From positions 1 through 33,533 of the forward strand of contig JAYSVN010000048.1 of assembly GCA_043718505.1 (NCBI GenBank): a DNA stretch of 33,533 nucleotides. The letters are read 5' to 3'. The DNA comes from JAGOSA01 sp043718505. GTDB taxonomy: Bacteria > Patescibacteriota > Minisyncoccia > Phycocordibacterales > UBA9973. The translations under genes and the position numbers were made by a program. The notes beneath the pieces are model-generated. The model worked only from the letters and a program-made list of their open reading frames with translations, had not been told where the DNA came from and searched no databases. Below are positions 15,042-21,753 of the stretch, piece by piece (within the stretch, counting starts at the first letter, position 1; each line of letters begins with the position of its first letter).

Positions 15042-15050
15042 TGCTAAACT
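15042..15050 (+). promoter_or_regulatory. Extended -10 promoter for radC
   Basis: TGC-TAAACT, with the hexamer at 15045-15050, lies 6 bases before the ATG at 15057. This again predicts a leaderless mRNA. Confidence 0.45.
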
Positions 15051-15056
15051 TACCCT

Positions 15057-15821
15057 ATGAAAACGATGTACAGCCGCACGTTTAGCGTGCCAATCATGAG
15101 AGAAAAAAATATGCCGAAGGGAAATGATACAGCCGAAAAGCCGTACATTTTGACCATTCGTGATTTGCCGAATGAAGATAAGCCGCGCGAGAAAATGTTG
15201 CGCGACGGCGTCGGTCTGCTTTCGATGCCCGAGCTTCTGGCTGTTATTTTAAATACCGGTTCGAAGAAGGAAGACATTCTGGCAATGAGTACCCGGATTT
15301 TGAAAGAGTATGGTGAAAAAAGTATTGCCAATGCCCGCAATCCGAAACAGCTTGCCTCTGATCTTGATTTGCCGATTGGTCGTGCTTCACAGCTTGTGGC
15401 AATCGTTGAACTTGGCCGCAGACTTTTTGAGCGTAATCCAAATGGCGGTAAAGTTATTCGTACAGCCAAAGACGTTTACAATTACACCAAAGGCATGGCT
15501 GATTTACCAAAAGAACATTTGCGCGGTATTTACCTCAACAGTCACTACAAAGTCATTCACGACGAAGTTATTTCAATCGGTACGATTGATGCGAACATTA
15601 TCCATCCGCGCGAAGTGTATAGACCAGCGCTTGAATACGCAGCCGTCGCTGTTATCCTGGTTCACAATCATCCGTCTGGAATTTTGAAACCGAGCAACGA
15701 TGACATCGTTGTGACAAAGCAATTAATTGATGCCGGCAAACTCCTCGGCCTTGAACTTATCGATCACGTTATCGTTTCGCGCAATGGTTTCAAAAGTATT
15801 ATAGAAGAAAGTGTTTCGTAA
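15057..15821 (+). CDS. radC: RadC-family JAB/MPN+ domain protein
   Basis: The product has 254 residues, close to the usual 220-230 plus a short N-terminal extension. A helix-hairpin-helix-like region (about 45-125, with L-P-I-G-R-A-S-Q-L) precedes the JAB domain. The metal site reads E170, then H203-N-H205-P-S-G, and S213-N-D-D216, the JAMM pattern of RadC. The old DNA-repair name rests on a mis-assigned mutant; the biochemical role is still unclear, though related domains are metalloproteases. ATG 15057 is taken because an extended -10 lies 6 bases upstream. Later in-frame ATGs at 15096 and 15111 would also keep the whole domain. Confidence 0.9.
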   Translation: MKTMYSRTFSVPIMREKNMPKGNDTAEKPYILTIRDLPNEDKPREKMLRDGVGLLSMPELLAVILNTGSKKEDILAMSTRILKEYGEKSIANARNPKQLASDLDLPIGRASQLVAIVELGRRLFERNPNGGKVIRTAKDVYNYTKGMADLPKEHLRGIYLNSHYKVIHDEVISIGTIDANIIHPREVYRPALEYAAVAVILVHNHPSGILKPSNDDIVVTKQLIDAGKLLGLELIDHVIVSRNGFKSIIEESVS

Positions 15822-15858
15822 TACATATTTTGTAAATAATACTAAGAGGGATATACAT

Positions 15859-16128
15859 ATGAAAAAGGGCAGAGCTTATACAATAAATTCACACGTCGGT
15901 GCTTTTATCTGTGGTAAAGGCGGTTCGACTATTAGCCTTGTCCGTGATAATGAGCAAAAACCGATTGATCAGGAATTGGCGCGCCGTTTCCGGGATGCTA
16001 TGACCATGTTTCGGATGCGCGTAGAATTATTGGCCAAAATTGATCACAAGACCACAAAAGAAGAAGAGGACAGTTTGTCAGCCATGCTCCAGGTGCTGCT
16101 TGAAGGCAAGCGAATACTACAAAAATAA
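15859..16128 (+). CDS. Small soluble protein of unknown function
   Basis: The product has 89 residues, begins K-K-G-R-A-Y-T-I-N-S-H-V-G-A-F-I-C-G-K-G-G, and continues as two charged helices ending in L-L-E-G-K-R. The start at 15859 is chosen over an upstream in-frame ATG at 15811, because an AAGAGGG Shine-Dalgarno-like sequence (15844-15850) lies 8 bases before it, one of the few clear ribosome sites in the window. The upstream ATG lies inside radC. I do not recognise the family. It sits between radC and a histone-like gene. Confidence 0.65.
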   Translation: MKKGRAYTINSHVGAFICGKGGSTISLVRDNEQKPIDQELARRFRDAMTMFRMRVELLAKIDHKTTKEEEDSLSAMLQVLLEGKRILQK

Positions 16129-16178
16129 AATAAATCGTAGTATACTTATTGTGTAGTCGAGCTTTTGAAAATTAATTA

Positions 16179-16198
16179 ACCTTCATGGTAATGAAGGT
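16179..16198 (+). promoter_or_regulatory. Perfect 8-bp hairpin overlapping the ribosome site of the histone-like gene
   Basis: ACCTTCAT (16179-16186) pairs perfectly with ATGAAGGT (16191-16198) around a GGTA loop. The right arm contains GAAGG, the only Shine-Dalgarno-like run before the ATG at 16207, at an 8-9 base spacing. Folding would hide the ribosome site, so this may tune translation. No T-run follows it. Confidence 0.6.
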
Positions 16199-16206
16199 AA
16201 TACTAT

Positions 16207-16647
16207 ATGGCAACTAAGAAAGCAGTCAGTTCGAAAAGTAATAGCGGAAAAAGCAATAAAGGTGGAAATAGAAATGGAATGAGCGCGGGAGCGAAAGCGG
16301 CCCTTGTCGGTGCAGGCGTTATTGCCGCCGGCGCAGCAGCATATTTTCTCTCAGATAAAAAACGCCGCGCCAAAGCTAAAGCGTGGATGGTTAATATGAA
16401 AAAGGAAGCGGTCAAGAAGTTTAGCAGCATGGGTAACATGAGCAAGGAAATGTATCATGAAGCTATCGATAAGATTGCCGCTAAGTACAAAAATGTCCGT
16501 GATGCTTCACCGGCAGAAATCGCAGGCCTTGTTGGTGAAATGAAGAGACATTGGTCAAGCATTAATAAGCCGATCAAGAAAGCCAAAACTGCCGCTAAAA
16601 AAGCTGTTAAAAAAGCTGCTAAGAAAGTGATGGCAAAAGCGAAGTAA
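16207..16647 (+). CDS. Histone-H1-like Lys/Ala-rich protein with an N-terminal hydrophobic segment
   Basis: The product has 146 residues. A Ser/Lys/Gly-rich start is followed by a short hydrophobic Ala/Gly segment (about 27-48, A-L-V-G-A-G-V-I-A-A-G-A-A-A-Y-F), as in YtxH-like proteins. A helical middle region follows, and then a tail of repeated K-K-A-V/A units (about 118-146). The tail resembles the C-terminus of bacterial H1-like proteins that bind DNA. The combination suggests either a nucleoid protein or a membrane-tethered basic protein. The central K-M-Y-H-E-A-I-D segment is of unknown type. The hairpin just upstream may control its translation, and a strong terminator follows. Confidence 0.7.
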   Translation: MATKKAVSSKSNSGKSNKGGNRNGMSAGAKAALVGAGVIAAGAAAYFLSDKKRRAKAKAWMVNMKKEAVKKFSSMGNMSKEMYHEAIDKIAAKYKNVRDASPAEIAGLVGEMKRHWSSINKPIKKAKTAAKKAVKKAAKKVMAKAK

Positions 16648-16681
16648 TAATTCCTGAATAAATCTATGTAGGTGGAATTAA

Positions 16682-16715
16682 AAAAAGAGGCTGTAAAAAG
16701 CCTCTTTTTATTTTT
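16682..16715. terminator. Intrinsic terminator, probably bidirectional
   Basis: AAAAAGAGGCT (16682-16692) pairs perfectly with AGCCTCTTTTT (16699-16709) around a 6-base loop and is followed by A and seven Ts. On the other strand the left arm also supplies a U-run. It lies between the converging histone-like and Nudix genes and can serve both. Confidence 0.9.
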
Positions 16716-16724
16716 TTGCTTATG

Positions 16725-17186
16725 TTAAGCTAGCATTTTGGCGCGGGCTTTGATAAGCAGTAATTTGTCTTTTACTTTTAATGTTTTGGAATGATCGATC
16801 ATGTAGCTGAAAACATAATCTCTCGGGTATGTCCGTGCTTCAACAATTTCGCCATCGGAATCAATTATCATTTTTTTGTTAAAATGGGGAATTGAATGAT
16901 GGAATATTGCATAGAAGTTCTCGGACTGTTTATTAAATAATCCGCAGCCAGACCAGATTTTCTTTAAGGTCCGGGCCATAATTTTTAAGTGAGTTTCTTC
17001 CTTCACTTCACGAACTGTTGCAACTGTGATTTTTTCTCCTGGCTCAACTGTGCCGCCCGGGATGCCTTCACGGCCGTTTACGTCAACAACAATTGTTATA
17101 TGGGGGATATTATGTTCATCGAGGGATTCGAGTATGCAACCCGTCCATGCCTCGATCGACTTGGGCTTATCTCTTTCTTTGTTCAT
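16725..17186 (-). CDS. Nudix hydrolase
   Basis: The product has 153 residues, the usual size of a single Nudix domain. The Nudix box lies at 45-67: G45-x5-E51-x7-R59-E-V-K-E63-E64, with the box's last Gly replaced by His66. The catalytic Glu residues are present. Nudix enzymes cleave nucleoside-diphosphate-X compounds; the substrate cannot be read from the sequence. The N-terminus (A-W-T-G-C-I-L-E-S) resembles housekeeping or ADP-ribose types. It converges with the histone-like gene across a shared terminator. A TGC-TACAAT extended -10 on this strand (17205-17213) is its likely promoter. Confidence 0.88.
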   Translation of the reverse strand: MNKERDKPKSIEAWTGCILESLDEHNIPHITIVVDVNGREGIPGGTVEPGEKITVATVREVKEETHLKIMARTLKKIWSGCGLFNKQSENFYAIFHHSIPHFNKKMIIDSDGEIVEARTYPRDYVFSYMIDHSKTLKVKDKLLLIKARAKMLA

Positions 17187-17204
17187 GATTTTTAATTTTG
17201 CCCT

Positions 17205-17213
17205 ATTGTAGCA
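17205..17213 (-). promoter_or_regulatory. Extended -10 promoter for the Nudix gene
   Basis: On the minus strand TGC-TACAAT lies 18 bases before the ATG at 17186, giving a leader of about 11 bases. This is longer than the near-zero leaders of most genes here. Confidence 0.45.
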
Positions 17214-17298
17214 CGTAGAATAGAAAATGTCAAATAGCGCCTAAGCATTGAAAAAAGCCCTAAAATACAGTATGATTTTGGCTACGAAGCAAAACGTC

Positions 17299-17324
17299 GC
17301 CGTTGTATGGAAGCATACAACGGC
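17299..17324 (+). repeat. 11-bp perfect hairpin echoing the tRNA-Thr acceptor stem
   Basis: GCCGTTGTATG (17299-17309) pairs perfectly with CATACAACGGC (17314-17324) around a GAAG loop. The left arm repeats the first nine bases of the tRNA-Thr gene 60 bases downstream, and the right arm plus TC repeats most of its 3' end. A second weaker hairpin (AAAATGG at 17335, CCATTTT at 17352) follows. No T-run is present. Confidence 0.7.
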
Positions 17325-17370
17325 TCGCTCGGATAAAATGGAAGCCAGCTCCCATTTTGCTCCTCGCTTC

Positions 17371-17443
17371 GCCGTTGTAGCTCAGCTGGTAGAGCAACTC
17401 CATGGTAAGGAGTAGGTCCCCGGTTCAATTCCGGGCAACGGCT
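17371..17443 (+). tRNA. tRNA-Thr (anticodon GGT)
   Basis: The cloverleaf is complete. Acceptor GCCGTTG pairs with CAACGGC, the D stem GCTC pairs with GAGC, the anticodon stem ACTCC pairs with GGAGT around loop ATGGTAA (anticodon GGT at 17404-17406), and the T stem CCCGG/CCGGG has loop TTCAATT. It reads ACC and ACU. No CCA is encoded; CAG follows the T discriminator. It would need CCA addition. Confidence 0.93.
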
Positions 17444-17451
17444 CAGCAATA

Positions 17452-17479
17452 TTGACATTTTTACTTTTTAGTATATTGT
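17452..17479 (+). promoter_or_regulatory. Possible promoter for the 205-residue unknown protein
   Basis: A perfect TTGACA lies at 17452-17457, and TATTGT at 17474-17479 follows after 16 bases. The start codon at 17498 is 18 bases further on. It directly follows tRNA-Thr(GGT). Confidence 0.4.
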
Positions 17480-17497
17480 TCGTAAAAATGTTCTCCC

Positions 17498-18115
17498 ATG
17501 GAAAATTCCATAATACTTAATAGGATCAATGCAGTTTTGGCCCAAATTGGTGAAAAAGCCAAATTCGCCACCGAACAAGATCAGCAACGTTCTCTTCGTC
17601 AGCTTGAAAAAGTAAACGGATTGCTCGTTACTGATAAAAAGGTTATCCTGCTTGATAGCAAAATTATTAAGCAGATTGTGTATGATCACTTTACTCACAA
17701 CAGACACAAATATATTGTCATTGCCAGTCTGAACATACTTGATACAGCCCAAATTTTTCGCATTGCCGAAAGCTACGGTTTTCCGGCAAAAAATGTTCGC
17801 GTTGAATTACTAGATGCTGACAGAAAGAAATTTCCCATCGAAGTTTGTTTAAACCTTAACTGTAGAGCGGTACTCCTTGGCGGAATAAAACACAAAATGA
17901 AAGGAGTGGAAGGCGATAGTCCGGTCAACATTCTCCGCGAGCACTGCCTGATTCTCTATGAATTAAAAAATCGAAGCAGGCTTAAAATCACGACTTCAAA
18001 CTTGAGAATTGGTCTGCAATATGTTGCTTCGCAAATTGCGCATAGGTACCATTTTTCCGGCGAACCAACATTTTCAAATGAAAACGAAGAAAAAAGAATT
18101 GCTGTTTCTGTTTAA
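17498..18115 (+). CDS. Soluble protein of unknown function
   Basis: The product has 205 residues without a membrane segment or signal peptide. The N-terminal half looks alpha/beta (I-V-I-A-S-L-N-I-L-D-T-A-Q-I-F-R-I-A). The middle has V-E-L-L-D-A-D-R-K-K-F-P and V-L-L-G-G-I-K-H-K-M, and the C-terminus is mixed. I do not recognise a family and see no catalytic motif. It lies between two tRNA-Thr genes with its own possible promoter and a strong terminator behind it, so it forms a single-gene unit. Confidence 0.7.
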   Translation: MENSIILNRINAVLAQIGEKAKFATEQDQQRSLRQLEKVNGLLVTDKKVILLDSKIIKQIVYDHFTHNRHKYIVIASLNILDTAQIFRIAESYGFPAKNVRVELLDADRKKFPIEVCLNLNCRAVLLGGIKHKMKGVEGDSPVNILREHCLILYELKNRSRLKITTSNLRIGLQYVASQIAHRYHFSGEPTFSNENEEKRIAVSV

Positions 18116-18134
18116 TGTCGAGTGGTGTTTATTC

Positions 18135-18161
18135 AAATCCTGTTCATGACAGGATTTTTTT
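18135..18161 (+). terminator. Intrinsic terminator after the 205-residue unknown gene
   Basis: AAATCCTGT (18135-18143) pairs perfectly with ACAGGATTT (18149-18157) around TCATG, followed by a run of seven Ts through 18161. It separates the gene from the downstream tRNA-Thr. Confidence 0.9.
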
Positions 18162-18214
18162 ATTGAACAGAAGATCAACATTTGATACATTACTATGGTC
18201 TTTTATTTTTATAT

Positions 18215-18290
18215 GCCGAAGTAGCTCAGTTGGTAGAGCACGTCTTTCGTAAAGACGGGGTCGTGAGTTCAATCCTCACCTTCGGCTCCA
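18215..18290 (+). tRNA. tRNA-Thr (anticodon CGT), CCA encoded
   Basis: Acceptor GCCGAAG pairs with CTTCGGC, the D stem GCTC pairs with GAGC, the anticodon stem CGTCT pairs with AGACG around loop TTCGTAA (anticodon CGT at 18248-18250), and the T stem GTGAG/CTCAC has loop TTCAATC. The discriminator is T, and CCA is present at 18288-18290, unlike the GGT isoacceptor nearby. It reads ACG. Confidence 0.93.
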
Positions 18291-18335
18291 AAGAAACATT
18301 AATCCCCACCTGGTAAATAAGGGATTTTGAGCGAA

Positions 18336-18344
18336 TGGTATTAT
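18336..18344 (+). promoter_or_regulatory. Extended -10 promoter for the coiled-coil gene
   Basis: TGG-TATTAT, with the hexamer at 18339-18344, lies 8 bases before the ATG at 18353 and overlaps the in-frame ATG at 18335. It favours the later start. Confidence 0.4.
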
Positions 18345-18352
18345 TGACACGT

Positions 18353-20383
18353 ATGGATCCCGAAAAGGCACCACTCTCCGCAATCGATAAAGTAAGAGCT
18401 CTGAAAGAAGAGGCTGATTTAAAGCGGCAGCAGGAAGTAGAAGCGCAAAAAGTTAGTGACGAACAGAAAGAACAAAATATACAAGCCGCATATGAAAAAG
18501 AAAAAGCTGAGCTCCAGTCTATAATTGAAAAACGTACCGAGGTTGAATCAATGCTCGATGATGTCAAAAATCAGCGTGAGAAGATTATTCAAATCGGGCA
18601 TGCAGCTGTCAAAGAAGCTAAAAAAGATCCTGCTGTTGAATATGTTATCCGAACAAAAGAGGGTTTTGATGAAGTTTTTGCTGGTGAAAAAGCGCAGTGG
18701 CAGGAGTTACGCCAAAAAGTAACTGAGTACAATCAGGAAAAAACCGAACTCGAAACCGTTTTACCTAAAAAAGAAGGTACAGTGCGCGAACTTTTTAACC
18801 AAACAGCGGAAGGCAAAAAAATGGCTGAAGAAACGCGTCAGGCAAACGAGCGACAGAAACAGGAGGCCCTAGCCAAAGAGTACCTGCCTGGCAATGTAAG
18901 TTCGTACTATTCACTTGATGAATTACAAAAAGGTACATGGGATGTAAACACTATTCGTGCGCACATCATTGCTGAATTGCCTGAGGACAAAAAATTCGAA
19001 GTAGTTGAGGCTGTAAAAACTGAGCTCCATAAAAAACTTGACCAAATGTATGAGACAAAAAATGCAGCTGGTCTGGGTAAAATAGCCCTTGACGTTGGAC
19101 GTATACGAGAGTACAAAGCCGAAGTCGGCGAGGTCAGAAATATGTTTCAAGACTACTGGCATGATATTCCGCAGTACCTGGAGCGATACAAAAAAGCTTT
19201 TGCTGATGAAAAGAGCGAGATTACAACAGAAATTAGCAGATACTTCGGAAACTGGGGAGAGAGACGAAATAACAACCTTGTCTATTTATACGAAGGCCTC
19301 AATAATGAAAAGTTACTTCAAATCAAACGGCAGCTTGAGATTCCCGAAAACTCAAATCAGGAAGTTCCTGATCTAAATGCTGTAAAAAAGTATGTTGAAG
19401 CTGGACGCAAAGCCAACGATGGTTTACTTGCGCTAATTGAAAGTGGCAATACTGAAGAAGTAAAAAGGATTTTTAATGATAGAAATAAGGATTGGGATGC
19501 GCACCTCGGTGTTGATACATACAATGCTGCCAGGCACCTCATGGACGACAAGCAGCGTCTCGTCCGAAATGAGGCTTCAGCTTCATTAAAGTATGGGCCG
19601 GAGGGTCTGGTCAATTACTATGAAAAGCAAATAGCTATTCAAAACGAAGAGAAAAACCGGCTCATAGAGTTAACCGACGCCGGTGTAGACCGCTCAGTTG
19701 CGGGCATGGAAGCCAGAAAGTGGCAAACGTCCGTCGGTGATATTGAAAGAAATTTTCTTAGCTCAGAATCACAGAAAAAATCTGCCGAGAGTGCACTTAG
19801 ACTTGTCGGTGATACTTACAAAAGGCTTGCAGGGAAGCTTAGTGAAAAGATTTTCTTTAATATAAAAGAAGTTGGTCGTGGTTTTACTGTGCCAAAATTT
19901 GAAAGCGAAGTAAAACAAATAGTGGAGTATGAGCAAAAAAGAAAAGAACTGGAAGCTGAAATGACTATTAAGGATCAGGCCAGGAAAGATTTGGCTAATA
20001 AGAAACTTGGGCTTTTTGATAGCAAATCAAAACACGCAGATGTAGTTACTGCGCTTGAGAAAGTAATTAGAGACCTGGCTGGAGAAAAGAATACTGCATA
20101 CTCAAATATGAGGGGTTTGCTAGATGCACAAGGTGATGCGGATTTGGAAAGACTATGGCGCTATCTTGGCGATATACATGGGATGAAGAACGCTACAGAA
20201 ATTGGAATCACTGACGGTCTTACGGTGAATGAAATGTTAGATATGATAAAGACAAAATTAACAGCAATTACTACCCAAGAGTTTCCACAAGACCGGAAAA
20301 ATGTGCTCGACAAATACAAAAAAGGTGACGCCAGGTTTCAAGCTGCCAAAGAAAAAGTTGTTGAAGCCAAAAGGGCTAAATAG
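18353..20383 (+). CDS. Large coiled-coil protein of unknown function
   Basis: The product has 676 residues, very rich in Lys, Glu, Gln and Ala. Long heptad-like stretches occupy about 15-170 and about 540-676. A less regular middle includes V-N-T-I-R-A-H-I-I-A-E-L-P and F-G-N-W-G-E-R-R-N-N-N-L-V-Y-L-Y. No signal peptide, membrane helix, ATPase motif or Cys cluster is visible, so it looks cytoplasmic and structural. The start at 18353 is chosen because an extended -10 lies 8 bases upstream; ATG 18335, six codons earlier, is the alternative. A hairpin overlapping its stop may end transcription before the bL32 gene. Confidence 0.75.
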   Translation: MDPEKAPLSAIDKVRALKEEADLKRQQEVEAQKVSDEQKEQNIQAAYEKEKAELQSIIEKRTEVESMLDDVKNQREKIIQIGHAAVKEAKKDPAVEYVIRTKEGFDEVFAGEKAQWQELRQKVTEYNQEKTELETVLPKKEGTVRELFNQTAEGKKMAEETRQANERQKQEALAKEYLPGNVSSYYSLDELQKGTWDVNTIRAHIIAELPEDKKFEVVEAVKTELHKKLDQMYETKNAAGLGKIALDVGRIREYKAEVGEVRNMFQDYWHDIPQYLERYKKAFADEKSEITTEISRYFGNWGERRNNNLVYLYEGLNNEKLLQIKRQLEIPENSNQEVPDLNAVKKYVEAGRKANDGLLALIESGNTEEVKRIFNDRNKDWDAHLGVDTYNAARHLMDDKQRLVRNEASASLKYGPEGLVNYYEKQIAIQNEEKNRLIELTDAGVDRSVAGMEARKWQTSVGDIERNFLSSESQKKSAESALRLVGDTYKRLAGKLSEKIFFNIKEVGRGFTVPKFESEVKQIVEYEQKRKELEAEMTIKDQARKDLANKKLGLFDSKSKHADVVTALEKVIRDLAGEKNTAYSNMRGLLDAQGDADLERLWRYLGDIHGMKNATEIGITDGLTVNEMLDMIKTKLTAITTQEFPQDRKNVLDKYKKGDARFQAAKEKVVEAKRAK

Positions 20384-20390
20384 CCTTTTC
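20369..20390 (+). terminator. Probable intrinsic terminator overlapping a stop codon
   Basis: AAAAGGGCT (20369-20377) pairs with AGCCTTTT (20382-20389) with one bulged G, giving a compact hairpin ending in TTTT. It includes the TAG stop of the coiled-coil gene. It is weaker than the other terminators here. Confidence 0.5.
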
Positions 20391-20393
20391 CGA

Positions 20394-20421
20394 TTGCATT
20401 TTTCCCCCAAATACGTATACT
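20394..20421 (+). promoter_or_regulatory. Promoter for rpmF
   Basis: TTGCAT (20394-20399), a 16-base spacer, and TATACT (20416-20421). The ATG at 20429 is 7 bases further on, so the transcript should start at or just before the A of the start codon. Confidence 0.6.
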
Positions 20422-20428
20422 ACCCAAT

Positions 20429-20659
20429 ATGGTAGTACGAATGAGACATACGCGTTCGCATACGCGAAATCGCCGCTCGCATCATGCCCTCAAAGGCATG
20501 CCAATTGCCGTTGACGGCAAAACCGGCACCCCACACCTTCGCCACCGCGCCAGCCTGACTACAGGCATCTATCGCGGCCGGCAAGTTATTGATGTTATGA
20601 AGCGAGTGGAGAAAAAAACAGCAAAGCAGTCTAAAAAAACTGCTGCCAAGAAAAAGTAA
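20429..20659 (+). CDS. rpmF: 50S ribosomal protein bL32
   Basis: The product has 76 residues. The N-terminus R-M-R-H-T-R-S-H-T-R-N-R-R-S-H-H-A-L is the bL32 signature, followed by P-H-L-R-H-R-A and G-I-Y-R-G-R-Q-V-I, and a Lys/Ala-rich tail. There is no cysteine, so this is a zinc-free form; many bacteria carry a four-Cys version. The promoter lies so close that the mRNA should be leaderless. The next gene is NusB-Nudix, 80 bases downstream. Confidence 0.95.
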   Translation: MVVRMRHTRSHTRNRRSHHALKGMPIAVDGKTGTPHLRHRASLTTGIYRGRQVIDVMKRVEKKTAKQSKKTAAKKK

Positions 20660-20683
20660 CACGTAAAAGTAATCAGGTCCGTC

Positions 20684-20708
20684 TGAAATCCGGCTAAAGA
20701 AGATTTCA
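20684..20708 (+). repeat. Weak hairpin between rpmF and nusB
   Basis: TGAAATC (20684-20690) pairs with GATTTCA (20702-20708) around an 11-base loop, followed by an A-run rather than a T-run. It could be a transcript end-processing site. Evidence is slight. Confidence 0.3.
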
Positions 20709-20739
20709 AAAAATAATCAATTTGTTCATTACATAAAAT

Positions 20740-21642
20740 ATGGCCCACAGACATTTATCCCGTTCAATCGTCCTCCAATCACTCTTTGAGTGGGATTTTC
20801 GAAAGTTGCCCGATGGTGAAATAGAAAGTGTCGTCGCGCGCGATATTGCTGAATACGGACCGGGCCTCGAAGATGATGCCTTTATTCTCACACTTGCCAG
20901 TGATGTTTTGCGTCACCGAAGTGTTGTCGATGACATTATTTCAAAAGCTGCACCCGACTGGCCACTTGAAAAAATTAACGTCGTCGATCGTAATATTTTG
21001 CGCATGGGTCTGACCGAACTTCTATTCGGAGATCGAACTCAAGTGCCGCCGAAAGTTGCAATCAATGAAGCAATTGAGCTCGCCAAAAGTTTTGGCGGTG
21101 AAAATTCATCCAAATTTATCAATGGCGTTCTCGGCGCGGTTTACAAAGAAATTGGCGAGCCAGGCAAAGATGAAGTTTCCAAGCGTAAAAAAGACGAGCC
21201 AATTGATATTGAATCGTTGCCTATTGAGAAAAAAGTCGGGGCTGTCGTCTACACATTGCACGAAGGCATGATTTATCTCGCTCTTGTTCACGACATTTTT
21301 GGTTACTGGACTTTGTCCAAAGGCAGTCTCGAAGATGGTGAAAAACCAGAAGACGGCATTGTGCGCGACATTGGTGAAGAAATTGGTTTGCCGATCGTCG
21401 TCAAAACCGTGCTCGGCGAAAATGAGTACATTGCCTCTCATCCTGAGAAAGGCAAAATCCGCAAACAAGTTACATACTTTTTGGGCGAAGCGCCATTTCA
21501 ATCGCTGGCACTTGAGCAAAAAGACGGCCTCACTGATGCCAAATGGTTTCCGGTGACCGAAGTACCAAACCTGACCACGTACGACGATACCGTGGCCATG
21601 ATTCAGAAGTCAGTCGAGTTTATCACTAGCAACCAGCAGTAG
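20740..21642 (+). CDS. nusB: NusB antitermination factor fused to a Nudix hydrolase domain
   Basis: The product has 300 residues. Residues 1 to about 137 are NusB-like (H-R-H-L-S-R-S-I-V-L-Q-S-L-F-E-W-D-F at the start, N-V-V-D-R-N-I-L-R-M-G, V-A-I-N-E-A-I-E-L-A-K-S-F-G, K-F-I-N-G-V-L-G). NusB binds boxA RNA with NusE for rRNA antitermination. After a charged linker (about 138-160) comes a complete Nudix domain with box G195-x5-E201-x7-R209-D-I-G-E213-E214-I-G216-L. Both halves look intact, so this is a fusion, not a frameshift. From memory, such fusions recur in Parcubacteria. The Nudix half resembles diadenosine-tetraphosphate types, and its substrate is unknown. Confidence 0.9.
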   Translation: MAHRHLSRSIVLQSLFEWDFRKLPDGEIESVVARDIAEYGPGLEDDAFILTLASDVLRHRSVVDDIISKAAPDWPLEKINVVDRNILRMGLTELLFGDRTQVPPKVAINEAIELAKSFGGENSSKFINGVLGAVYKEIGEPGKDEVSKRKKDEPIDIESLPIEKKVGAVVYTLHEGMIYLALVHDIFGYWTLSKGSLEDGEKPEDGIVRDIGEEIGLPIVVKTVLGENEYIASHPEKGKIRKQVTYFLGEAPFQSLALEQKDGLTDAKWFPVTEVPNLTTYDDTVAMIQKSVEFITSNQQ

Positions 21643-21661
21643 CGCAGTCCGCTATGCTGGA

Positions 21662-21737
21662 CGTAAAAATAGCGTACCGAAATTCGTACATCGCACGGGG
21701 CGAAAATTGCGAAACAAATCGGAGCACTATTTTTGCG
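21662..21737 (+). promoter_or_regulatory. Candidate structured leader before rnc
   Basis: CGTAAAAATAG (21662-21672) pairs along 11 bases, one of them G-U, with CTATTTTTGCG (21727-21737), enclosing smaller hairpins such as GTAC...GTAC at 21674-21689. It ends 16 bases before the rnc ATG. RNase III genes in other bacteria are autoregulated by cleaving such leader structures. Confidence 0.35.
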
Positions 21738-21753
21738 AAATCACATATTATTT

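Noticed and set aside
16185..16217. Ten-codon open frame (ATG GTA ATG AAG...) overlapping the histone-like start
   Set aside because: It arises from the hairpin sequence and has no independent support; a leader peptide cannot be excluded but there is nothing to show it.
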